DNA from: an uncultured Lachnospiraceae bacterium
GTDB lineage: Bacteria; Bacillota; Clostridia; Lachnospirales; Lachnospiraceae
Assembly (NCBI GenBank): GCA_958444395.1
Contig: CAUCOL010000148.1
Coordinates: forward strand, 1-5,337
Reading direction: 5' to 3'
DNA length: 5,337 nt
Under the pieces are notes generated by a model, which searched no databases, was not told the origin of the DNA, and worked only from the letters and a program-made list of their open reading frames with translations. Position 1 is the first letter of the stretch. Each line of letters starts with the position of its first letter. Position numbers and translations under genes: made by a program. This document shows, piece after piece, positions 1 through 5,337 of this stretch.

Positions 1-1
1 T

Positions 2-1471
2 GCGTACTATGAGGATGTCGTGTTGAATCCGGCGACGGCGATCAAGACGCAGGATTATATGACGACTTTTGCGGTGAAGTGCGCGACAGAGGCACTGATG
101 TCACAGAAGGGCTTTAAATTTCAGTATAAATTTGATTCTGACGCAGACCGCAAGGCATATGATAAGGAATATCAGGAAGTATATGATGAGTGCAATAACA
201 CGATCTATACGGCGGGATATCAGATCTACACATCTCTGAGCAAGAAAATGCAGAGTAAATTACAGAAGTCCGTAAATACACAGCTGGCGGGCTTTACCGA
301 GAAGACGAATGGCACGTATGCCTTTCAGGGTGCTGCGACCTGCATCAGCAATAAAACAGGCCGTGTTGTAGCGATCGTGGGTGGCCGTAAGCAGAAGTCT
401 ATGACAGGTTACACACTGAATCGTGGTTACCAGAGTTATCGTCAGCCGGGCAGCTGCTTTAAGCCGATCGTCGTATATACACCGCAGCTGGAGAGAGGAT
501 ATACGGCAAATTCCATCGTAGATGATTCCTATTTTGAGGGTGGTCCGCGAAATGCCGACGGCAGATACCTCGGCAAGATCCCACTTCGTACGGCAGTCGA
601 AAAGTCTAAAAACGTAGTGGCGTGGAGGCTGTTTGAAGAGCTGACACCGGCAGTTGGTCTGTCTTATGCGGTGAAGATGAATTTCTCCAAGATCGTAGAC
701 AGCGATTATTATCCGGCATCCTCTCTGGGTGGTCTGACCAATGGTGCCAGCACGGTCGAGATGGCGTCTGCCTATGCGACGCTGGCAAATGACGGAAAAT
801 ACCGTACACCGACCTGTATCGTGAAGATATTGGATTCCGAAGGGAATGTAGTGGTCAGTCCGAAGCAGGCAGTGAAGCAGAAACGGATCTACAAAGAGGA
901 TGCGGCACGTAATATGACAGATATCCTGGAAGGCGTTATGATACGTGGTACGGCAGCAGGCAAGGGCTTAAGCAATATGGCGAGTGCAGGCAAGACGGGT
1001 ACGACCAGCGATAAGAAGGACGGTTGGTTCTGTGGTTATACACCATATTATACGACAGCAGTATGGGTAGGCTATGATGCACCAAAGGCTGTGTCCAACC
1101 TGTATGGAAGCACATATCCACTGTATATCTGGCATGAATTCATGGAAGAGGTCCACACCGGTCTTCAGTACACGGATTTCCAGAAGGCACAGGGCAGCTC
1201 TTATCAGAGCAGTTCTGATCCGCAGGTATCGACTTCCACGGCAGCACCGGATGAAACGATTGATCCGGATGCGGCAGACGTGTCACCGGAGCCGACGGCT
1301 TCTTCAGATGCACAGACGACACAGTCACCGGAGGATGGGACAGACAATCAGCCGGCAGCGACAGCAGACAAAGGGAAGAATGATTCGCAGGATCAGGCGA
1401 CGAAAGCACCTTCAGATAAAGGATATGACGATGTAGGTGATGAGACAACGGTAGAAGATGTTGGAAATTAA
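2..1471 (+). CDS. Class A penicillin-binding protein (PBP1A-like), C-terminal part: transpeptidase domain and acidic tail
   Basis: Partial gene, open in frame from base 2 (Ala-Tyr-Tyr-Glu...), so the GTG at 20 is an internal valine and not a start. The 489 visible residues hold the D,D-transpeptidase that cross-links peptidoglycan stem peptides on the outer face of the membrane. All three penicilloyl-serine transferase motifs are present. The SxxK motif is Ser-Cys-Phe-Lys, with the catalytic Ser codon at 452-454 (visible residue 151). The SxN motif is Ser-Lys-Asn, with Ser at 605-607 (residue 202). The KTG motif is at 992-1000 (Lys residue 331), followed by GTTSDKKDGWFCGYTP, typical of class A enzymes. 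The segment before it, with YQIYTSL and then a Gln-rich helix, is the usual linker after the glycosyltransferase domain, which must lie upstream of the window. After about base 1192 comes a tail of roughly 92 residues rich in Ser, Thr, Pro, Asp and Gln, common in clostridial PBPs and probably disordered. Stop TAA is at 1469-1471. The family call is very secure; the exact subclass name is not. Confidence 0.95.
   Translation, partial: AYYEDVVLNPATAIKTQDYMTTFAVKCATEALMSQKGFKFQYKFDSDADRKAYDKEYQEVYDECNNTIYTAGYQIYTSLSKKMQSKLQKSVNTQLAGFTEKTNGTYAFQGAATCISNKTGRVVAIVGGRKQKSMTGYTLNRGYQSYRQPGSCFKPIVVYTPQLERGYTANSIVDDSYFEGGPRNADGRYLGKIPLRTAVEKSKNVVAWRLFEELTPAVGLSYAVKMNFSKIVDSDYYPASSLGGLTNGASTVEMASAYATLANDGKYRTPTCIVKILDSEGNVVVSPKQAVKQKRIYKEDAARNMTDILEGVMIRGTAAGKGLSNMASAGKTGTTSDKKDGWFCGYTPYYTTAVWVGYDAPKAVSNLYGSTYPLYIWHEFMEEVHTGLQYTDFQKAQGSSYQSSSDPQVSTSTAAPDETIDPDAADVSPEPTASSDAQTTQSPEDGTDNQPAATADKGKNDSQDQATKAPSDKGYDDVGDETTVEDVGN
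1192..1468 (+). other. Low-complexity acidic Ser/Thr/Pro/Asp tail of the PBP
   Basis: The region codes for about 92 residues dominated by Ser, Thr, Ala, Pro, Asp, Glu and Gln, with only a few Lys and no predicted hydrophobic core. It follows directly on the transpeptidase fold and ends at the PBP stop codon. Because class A PBPs sit with this end outside the membrane, the tail would extend into the cell wall. Seen directly: the composition. Inferred: disorder and wall location. No repeat unit of fixed length was found in it. Confidence 0.7.
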
Positions 1472-1476
1472 TAATT

Positions 1477-1483
1477 GGAAAGG
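1477..1483 (+). promoter_or_regulatory. Ribosome binding site of the thioesterase gene (GGAAAGG)
   Basis: GGAAAGG lies in the 26-base gap after the PBP stop, 14 bases before the ATG at 1498. That spacing is longer than ideal. No ATG, GTG or TTG occurs upstream in the thioesterase frame before the gap begins, so 1498 remains the best start. An ATG at 1485 lies in another frame and stops after eight codons. Confidence 0.5.
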
Positions 1484-1497
1484 CATGGTTAATAGTT

Positions 1498-2208
1498 ATG
1501 TATACGTTTGACAGCAGGGTACGGTACAGCGAATTGGCAGAGAATGGCTGTCTGAGTCTGGATGCAATGGTGAATTATATGCAGGACTGTGTGACATTTG
1601 AGGCAGAGACGCTGGATGTAGGAATGCAGAGGATGGAACAGAAGAACCGTACTTGGGTTCTGGCATTCTGGCAGATCGTGATCGACCGCTATCCACGCAT
1701 GGGAGAGCAGATGCACATTGGTACACAGGCATATGGATTTGATAAGATGTTCGGGTATCGTAATTTTTTGCTGACAGACCAGCAGGAGCAGTGTATGGTC
1801 AAGGCAAATTCCATCTGGGTGCTGCTGGACAGTGCGAAAGGACGTCCGGTACTCGTTACCCCGGAGGAGGCAGAGATCTATGGACAGGCAGAACCTTTGG
1901 AGATGGAGTATGCACCACGTAAGATTAAGATTCCGAAAGAGGGCGGACAGGTGCAGGAAAAGATCCGGATCCAGGAGTTTCATCTGGACACGAATCATCA
2001 TGTGAATAATGCGCAGTATGTCCGGCTGGCATCTTCCTTTGTACCGACAGAGCGTGTCGTACATGAGTTGCGGGTAGAATATCGGACACAGGCTGTGTTG
2101 GGGGATGAAGTGATCCCGGAGGCATATTATTCCGATACGCAGTGCCTGATTGCACTGAAGAATGAAAAGGGCGGCGTGTATGCGGTCGTGCAGTTTATAT
2201 ATGCATAA
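1498..2208 (+). CDS. Acyl-ACP thioesterase (FatA/FatB family, double hotdog)
   Basis: A cytoplasmic enzyme of 236 residues that hydrolyses acyl-acyl carrier protein to free fatty acid and holo-ACP, ending or diverting type II fatty acid synthesis. The length fits the bacterial members of PF01643. The N-terminal hotdog half spans about residues 1-125 and includes the YMQDC helix and an RTWVLAFWQI strand. The C-terminal half starts near residue 150. The signature HLDTNHHVNNAQYV gives the expected Asp164, Asn166 and His168 catalytic set (Asp codon at 1987-1989). A second conserved segment, VEYRTQAVLGDEV, follows at residues 193-205; it has Gln198 where plant enzymes have a Glu. The gene sits 26 bases after the PBP gene and 21 bases before the DUF218 gene, so co-transcription is likely. 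Chain-length preference cannot be read from the sequence. The family call is very secure. Confidence 0.94.
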   Translation: MYTFDSRVRYSELAENGCLSLDAMVNYMQDCVTFEAETLDVGMQRMEQKNRTWVLAFWQIVIDRYPRMGEQMHIGTQAYGFDKMFGYRNFLLTDQQEQCMVKANSIWVLLDSAKGRPVLVTPEEAEIYGQAEPLEMEYAPRKIKIPKEGGQVQEKIRIQEFHLDTNHHVNNAQYVRLASSFVPTERVVHELRVEYRTQAVLGDEVIPEAYYSDTQCLIALKNEKGGVYAVVQFIYA

Positions 2209-2229
2209 TGAAAGGTTGGTTGCAAAGGA

Positions 2230-2979
2230 ATGGCAGCAGGGGTATTCTTTGTTCTGGGTGCGTTGTGTCTGTGTTATTTTGGTGTGGTGGCATGCTTTGT
2301 AGATCTGAATAATAAATTTACGTATTTCTGGCTGCTGTTGGGTGTATGCTTTCTGGCAGTGGGCGGGATCTGCCGTGTGTTTCGTCAGAAGCAGATCCAT
2401 CCACCGGTCTGGTTTACACGGCTGGGACTGGTCGTGGCAGGATGCATCCTGGTAGGATTTCTTGCGATCGAAGGAACATTGATCGTCTATGGTCAGTCAA
2501 AGCCGGCGCAGGGTGCGGAATACATGATTGTCCTGGGGGCGCGTGTCAAGGGACAGAAGGTAACGATCAATCTGGCGCGCCGGCTGGACACGGCATATCA
2601 GTATCTGCAGAAGAATCCTGAGACGACCGTGATCCTGTCCGGAGGGCAGGGCAGCGGTGAGGAGATCTCTGAGGCAGAGGCAATGCAGAGGTACCTGCAG
2701 AAGAAGGGCATTGATCCGTCACGTATGATATTGGAAGACCAATCGACGAATACCGATGAGAATCTTGCATTCAGTATGTGCAAGATACCTTCGACGGATG
2801 CCCGTACCGTCATTGTGACGAATGATTTTCATGTATACAGAGCGCTTCGCATCGCAAAGAAAAAGGGACTGCAGAATGTACAGGGTGCAGGCTCCACAAC
2901 GCGATGGTATACAGTGCCGAATATGTATGTCAGAGAGGCCTTTGCGGTGTTAAAATACACCATCTGTGGTCAGATCTGA
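2230..2979 (+). CDS. YdcF/SanA/ElyC-like DUF218 membrane protein
   Basis: A protein of 249 residues. Three hydrophobic segments come first, at about residues 2-23, 30-50 and 62-87, followed by a DUF218 (PF02698) domain from about residue 97 to 235. Visible domain motifs are MIVLGARV (99-106), VILSGGQGSGEE (134-145), the acidic EAEAM run (148-152), STNTDENL (172-179) and VTNDFHVYRA (196-205). These match the conserved Gly-rich, Glu and Asn/Asp/His positions of the YdcF/SanA family. E. coli SanA and ElyC are linked to envelope integrity, and YdcF binds S-adenosylmethionine, but no reaction is established for most members, so a role in the envelope is inference. The start is uncertain. The ATG at 2230 has AAAGGA touching it directly, too close to act as a normal binding site, and the next AAAGG is 14 bases away. 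An upstream stop at 2209-2211 excludes earlier starts in this frame. An out-of-frame ATG at 2208 overlaps the thioesterase stop. Confidence 0.88.
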   Translation: MAAGVFFVLGALCLCYFGVVACFVDLNNKFTYFWLLLGVCFLAVGGICRVFRQKQIHPPVWFTRLGLVVAGCILVGFLAIEGTLIVYGQSKPAQGAEYMIVLGARVKGQKVTINLARRLDTAYQYLQKNPETTVILSGGQGSGEEISEAEAMQRYLQKKGIDPSRMILEDQSTNTDENLAFSMCKIPSTDARTVIVTNDFHVYRALRIAKKKGLQNVQGAGSTTRWYTVPNMYVREAFAVLKYTICGQI

Positions 2980-3004
2980 TCCGTGTGAAAACAAAGTATA
3001 AGGC

Positions 3005-3011
3005 AAAGGGG
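3005..3011 (+). promoter_or_regulatory. Ribosome binding site of azlC (AAAGGGG)
   Basis: AAAGGGG ends four bases before the ATG at 3016. The alternative in-frame ATG at 3025 would put it 13 bases away. The first ATG is therefore preferred, though the choice moves the N-terminus by only three residues. Confidence 0.6.
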
Positions 3012-3015
3012 TCTT

Positions 3016-3780
3016 ATGCGGAATATGAAAGAGGCAGAACAGCAGATGAAAGATTTTAGAAGAGGACTGCAGGATGGAATACCGATTGCGATGGGATATG
3101 TACCGGTCAGCTTTACGTATGGTCTGATGGGTGTTTCCGTCGGCATGAAGTGGTGGCAGGCGATCCTGGTGTCGATGACGGTAGTAACATCGGCAGGACA
3201 GTTTGCAGGATTGGATATTATGGTGGCAGGTGGCAGCCTGCTCGAAATGGCATTGACACAGCTTGTGATTAATCTCCGTTATGGTCTGATGTCATTATCC
3301 TTATCGCAGAAGGTGGATCATACGATGGACACATTGAACCGGTTTATCACCAGCTTTGGCATTACCGATGAGATCTTCGCCGTGGCGATGAGCCGTAAGC
3401 AGGAGATCAGCAAATACTATATGTATGGACTGATTGCAATCCCCTATATGGGCTGGGCACTTGGAACGACGATGGGTGCAGTACTTGGCGGAGTGCTGCC
3501 GCAGTTTATCTGTAATGCGTTGGGCATTGCCATCTACGGCATGTTCCTTGCGATCATCATCCCGCAGGCAAGAGAAGATCTGAATTGTTTAAAGGTTATA
3601 CTGATCGCTGTGGTGATGAGCTGCTGCTTCCGGTGGGTTCCGCTTCTGAATAAGGTATCTTCCGGCTTTGTCATCATCCTGTGCGCTGTAACGGCATCGG
3701 CGATCGGTGCCTGGTTATATCCGATGGAAGAAACGACACCGGACGAGGTACAGGAGCAGGGAAAGGATGAAGTGCGATGA
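3016..3780 (+). CDS. azlC: AzlC, large subunit of branched-chain amino acid exporter
   Basis: A polytopic inner-membrane protein of 254 residues belonging to PF03591. With AzlD it forms a two-component exporter; B. subtilis AzlCD confers 4-azaleucine resistance and E. coli YgaZH exports valine. Several hydrophobic segments are visible, roughly at residues 22-43, 47-70, 76-96, 133-158, 160-184, 190-207 and 214-234. Family hallmarks seen are RRGLQDGIPIAMGYVP near the N-terminus, SAGQFAG (59-65), NLRYGLM (86-92) and the ITDEIFA segment (116-122). The C-terminus is a short acidic tail of about 18 residues. The stop codon overlaps the azlD start as ATGA at 3777-3780, pointing to translational coupling. 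A 36-base gap separates it from the DUF218 gene. No Lrp/AsnC regulator lies in the window. The family is secure; the actual amino acid exported is not shown by the sequence. Confidence 0.95.
   Translation: MRNMKEAEQQMKDFRRGLQDGIPIAMGYVPVSFTYGLMGVSVGMKWWQAILVSMTVVTSAGQFAGLDIMVAGGSLLEMALTQLVINLRYGLMSLSLSQKVDHTMDTLNRFITSFGITDEIFAVAMSRKQEISKYYMYGLIAIPYMGWALGTTMGAVLGGVLPQFICNALGIAIYGMFLAIIIPQAREDLNCLKVILIAVVMSCCFRWVPLLNKVSSGFVIILCAVTASAIGAWLYPMEETTPDEVQEQGKDEVR
3762..3767 (+). promoter_or_regulatory. Ribosome binding site of azlD inside azlC (AAAGGA)
   Basis: AAAGGA within the last codons of azlC ends nine bases before the azlD ATG at 3777, a workable distance. Together with the ATGA overlap it supports 3777 as the azlD start. 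Confidence 0.65.
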
Positions 3781-4097
3781 ATAACTATGATTTTGTTCTG
3801 TATTTGCTTGTGATGGCGGGGGTAACGTATCTGATCCGTATGATTCCGATGGTGCTCTGCCGGGGCAGGCTGGAAAATAAATTTATACAGTCCTTTCTGG
3901 GATATGTTCCATATGCCGTGCTGGGCTCGATGACATTTCCGGCGATATTTTATTCGACCGGTCATCTGCTGTCCGGACTGGCAGGTAGTGTAGTTGCACT
4001 GTTTCTGGCATTTAAGCGAAAAGGACTGTTACTGGTGGCGGTCGGAGCCTGTGTGGCGGCGCTGGCAGTGGAGATTATCTTACAGTTGGTATGTTGA
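3777..4097 (+). CDS. azlD: AzlD, small subunit of branched-chain amino acid exporter
   Basis: A small membrane protein of 106 residues in PF05437, the obligate partner of AzlC in amino acid export. Hydrophobic segments lie at about residues 5-27, 40-60, 63-80 and 83-105. Conserved features are TYLIRMIPM (17-25), with the Arg and Pro typical of the family, and YVPYAVLGSMTFPAI (43-57). The length is normal for AzlD. It starts inside the azlC stop codon (4-base overlap), the standard azlCD arrangement, and is followed 18 bases later by the CBS-domain gene. Confidence 0.95.
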   Translation: MNNYDFVLYLLVMAGVTYLIRMIPMVLCRGRLENKFIQSFLGYVPYAVLGSMTFPAIFYSTGHLLSGLAGSVVALFLAFKRKGLLLVAVGACVAALAVEIILQLVC

Positions 4098-4105
4098 TTA
4101 GGAAT

Positions 4106-4109
4106 GGAG
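4106..4109 (+). promoter_or_regulatory. Ribosome binding site deciding the CBS gene start (GGAG)
   Basis: GGAG ends six bases before the ATG at 4116, an ideal spacing. The longer reading would begin at the ATG at 4104, whose only purine-rich element (AGGA) touches the start codon. The shorter start also gives the N-terminus MNILFFLTP, which I recall as the usual beginning of this clostridial CBS family. Confidence 0.6.
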
Positions 4110-4115
4110 TTTACT

Positions 4116-4535
4116 ATGAATATTTTATTTTTTTTGACACCAAAGGAGCATGTTGCGTATGTATCGGAGACAGATACCTTCGAGCAGGTGCTTGAGAAAA
4201 TGGAGCAGAATGGTTATACGGCAGTTCCGCTGCTCAGCCATGAGGGCAAATACATCGGGACCATCACAGAGGGAGATCTGCTGTGGGCGATCAATGACAT
4301 GGGGATGCCGTCCCGTGAACGGCTGAGGACAGTCCGTATCACATCGGTAAAACGTCGTCGTGATAATCAGGCGGTGAATATCCTGGCAAACATGGAGGAT
4401 CTGTTTGAAAAGATGACGAATCAGAACTTTGTGCCGGTAGTAGATGATAATAAGGTATTTATCGGTATTGTCACACGAAGGGATCTTCTGCTCTATCTGC
4501 GGGACAAGATTAAGGAGCATGAACAGCAGGCATAA
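4116..4535 (+). CDS. Stand-alone CBS-domain pair protein (DarB/CbpA-like)
   Basis: A small soluble protein of 139 residues made almost wholly of two CBS domains, which usually bind adenine nucleotides as a regulatory Bateman module. CBS1 covers about residues 8-60 and contains NGYTAVPLL (32-40) followed by GKYIGTITEGDLL (44-56). CBS2 covers about 72-130 and contains NQNFVPVVDD (102-111) followed by VFIGIVTRRDLL (114-125). The T-x-x-D ends of both domains (TEGD, TRRD) are typical ligand-contact positions. A basic stretch, KRRRD (79-83), lies at the junction between the domains. There is no transporter, kinase or DNA-binding domain, so it must act on a partner. The size and the GYTAxP...VFxGIxTRR pattern resemble the c-di-AMP receptor DarB (YkuL) of B. 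subtilis, from memory only. It follows azlD by 18 bases, so a link to amino acid export is possible but unproven. Starting at 4104 would add four residues. The fold call is secure; the function is open. Confidence 0.9.
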   Translation: MNILFFLTPKEHVAYVSETDTFEQVLEKMEQNGYTAVPLLSHEGKYIGTITEGDLLWAINDMGMPSRERLRTVRITSVKRRRDNQAVNILANMEDLFEKMTNQNFVPVVDDNKVFIGIVTRRDLLLYLRDKIKEHEQQA

Positions 4536-4550
4536 TAGCAGGCTGGAAGA

Positions 4551-4557
4551 AAGGAGA
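4551..4557 (+). promoter_or_regulatory. Ribosome binding site of the glycosyltransferase gene (AAGGAGA)
   Basis: AAGGAGA is the strongest Shine-Dalgarno match in the window. Its AGGAG core ends six bases before a GTG at 4563. The overlapping ATG at 4561 is in another frame and stops after eight codons, so the site points to the GTG as the true start. Confidence 0.75.
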
Positions 4558-4562
4558 CGGAT

Positions 4563-5337
4563 GTGGTCGAATTTAGCCTTTGCATGATCGTAAAGAATGA
4601 AGAACGTGTGCTGGCAAGATGTCTGGACAGCCTGGCAGATCTGATGGATGAGATCATTATCGTCGATACCGGATCGACAGACTGCACGAAAGAGATTGCC
4701 GGACGCTACACGGATCAGATCTATGATTTTACATGGATTGGAGACTTCGCTGCAGCACGTAACTTTGCAGCGTCCAAAGCGACCAAAGACTATATTTATA
4801 CAGCGGATGCGGACGAACTGCTTGACGATACGAACCGTCAGCGGCTGCGTGACCTGAAACAGGTACTTCTGCCGGAGATCGAGATCGTTCAGATGTGGTA
4901 CTGCAATGCGATGGATCAGAACAACACAGCGTATAACTTTGCAAAGGAATACCGTCCGAAATTATACAAGCGAGTACGGTCGTTTACCTGGATCGATCCG
5001 ATTCATGAGACGCTTCGGCTGGATCCGGTTGTTTTTGACAGCGACGTCGAGATCCTGCATCTGCCACAGACCAATCATGCGGGCAGGGATCTGCAGGCAT
5101 TATGCGGACTGCATCGTCAGGGAATACGCCTGTCTGCAAAACTGCATCATATGTATGCGATGGAGTTATTTATTGCAGGCAGTGACGATGATTTTCTGGC
5201 TGCGGAAGAGACATTTCTTGAGACAATGGCGCAGGAGGGGCGCAGCACAGACGAAGTGAGAGAAGCGGTCTGTGTGTTGTGCAGAGTTTACCGTCTGAAA
5301 GGGGATGTGTCCCGGTTTATGACCTATACGCTGAAGG
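4563..5337 (+). CDS. Family 2 glycosyltransferase, N-terminal part, runs off the window
   Basis: Partial gene; 258 codons are visible with no stop up to the right edge. The GTG at 4563 is chosen because it lies six bases after an AGGAG core and is directly followed by the fold's first strand (EFSLCMIVKNEE); an in-frame TAG at 4536-4538 bars longer versions. The GT-A fold motifs are clear: MIVKNEE (8-14), EIIIVDTGSTD (30-40), which binds the nucleotide-sugar, GDFAAARN (60-67), and TADADELL (80-87) with the Asp-x-Asp that coordinates metal. A later WIDPIHE segment (143-149) matches the His-Glu region of this subgroup, and ILHLPQTNHAG follows at 164-174. From about residue 175 on the protein is helical and may lead into TPR-like repeats, as in SunS-like and many clostridial family members; that part is inference. 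Sugar donor and acceptor are unknown. No signal peptide or membrane segment is seen, so it is probably cytoplasmic. It lies 27 bases after the CBS gene. Confidence 0.92.
   Translation, partial: MVEFSLCMIVKNEERVLARCLDSLADLMDEIIIVDTGSTDCTKEIAGRYTDQIYDFTWIGDFAAARNFAASKATKDYIYTADADELLDDTNRQRLRDLKQVLLPEIEIVQMWYCNAMDQNNTAYNFAKEYRPKLYKRVRSFTWIDPIHETLRLDPVVFDSDVEILHLPQTNHAGRDLQALCGLHRQGIRLSAKLHHMYAMELFIAGSDDDFLAAEETFLETMAQEGRSTDEVREAVCVLCRVYRLKGDVSRFMTYTLK

Noticed and set aside
1074..1436. Plus-strand 120-codon open frame inside the PBP tail
   Set aside because: The product is Arg/His/Met-rich and low complexity, produced by reading the GC-biased tail codons out of frame; the PBP frame explains the sequence.
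1489..2400. Long minus-strand open frame of about 303 codons opposite the thioesterase and DUF218 genes
   Set aside because: Its translation is rich in His, Cys, Leu and Gln with no recognisable domain, it has no ribosome binding site that I can see, and it runs antisense across two well-supported genes. It is a codon-bias shadow.
2970..2979. Perfect 10-base palindrome TCAGATCTGA at the end of the DUF218 gene as a terminator or operator
   Set aside because: The palindrome has no loop and no T-run follows, so it cannot form an intrinsic terminator; it overlaps the stop codon and no second copy supports an operator role.
2997..3002. TATAAG as a -10 box for an azlC promoter
   Set aside because: No -35 match lies at the right distance and the implied transcript start would fall within the ribosome binding site.
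3534..3965. Minus-strand 143-codon open frame opposite azlC/azlD
   Set aside because: Antisense to two clear membrane-protein genes, with no domain and no start signals.
4134..4139. Perfect TTGACA within the CBS gene as a -35 box
   Set aside because: No adequate -10 element is found 16-18 bases downstream, and the bases are explained by Leu-Thr codons.
4524..4544. Short direct repeat AGCAGGC around the CBS stop codon
   Set aside because: Two copies of seven bases in a CAG/GCA-rich region are readily due to chance and have no associated structure.
4906..5259. Plus-strand 117-codon open frame within the glycosyltransferase
   Set aside because: Out-of-frame shadow with Arg/Cys/Trp-rich composition; the in-frame GT2 reading is continuous and carries all family motifs.

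Overview
The window is a compact stretch of seven genes, all on the + strand, from what looks like a Gram-positive anaerobe of the Clostridia, most likely a Lachnospiraceae-type gut bacterium. This placement is an inference. It rests on the roughly balanced base composition, the AAAGG/AGGAG ribosome binding sites, the protein styles (a class A PBP with a Ser/Thr/Pro/Asp-rich tail, a FatA-type acyl-ACP thioesterase, a short stand-alone CBS pair beginning MNILFFLTP) and the absence of Gram-negative features. No mobile elements, tRNA or rRNA genes, CRISPR arrays or intrinsic terminators were seen.

Layout. Bases 2-1471 hold the C-terminal part of a class A penicillin-binding protein (transpeptidase domain plus acidic tail; its N-terminus lies before the window). 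Bases 1498-2208 encode an acyl-ACP thioesterase with two hotdog halves. Bases 2230-2979 encode a membrane-anchored YdcF/SanA-like DUF218 protein. Bases 3016-3780 and 3777-4097 encode AzlC and AzlD, the two subunits of a branched-chain amino acid exporter, overlapping by ATGA. Bases 4116-4535 encode a small protein that is almost entirely two CBS domains. Bases 4563-5337 are the N-terminal part of a family 2 glycosyltransferase that starts at GTG and runs off the right edge.

The gaps between genes are 26, 21, 36, -4, 18 and 27 bases. None contains a hairpin plus T-run or a convincing promoter, so the block could be transcribed as one unit from a promoter upstream of the window. Four of the seven genes touch the cell envelope (peptidoglycan cross-linking, fatty acid release, envelope DUF218 protein, glycosyl transfer). 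The azlCD pair with the CBS protein forms an amino-acid export and possible nucleotide-sensing sub-block.

The window is largely ordinary core-type genome. The points most worth a second look are a possible start or frame problem in the DUF218 gene (an overlapping TAATG start in another frame would supply the missing charged N-terminus), the resemblance of the CBS protein to the c-di-AMP receptor DarB/CbpA, a T8 run just after its start codon, and a Gln where a conserved Glu is expected in the thioesterase. I found no clear evidence of an undescribed multi-gene system.
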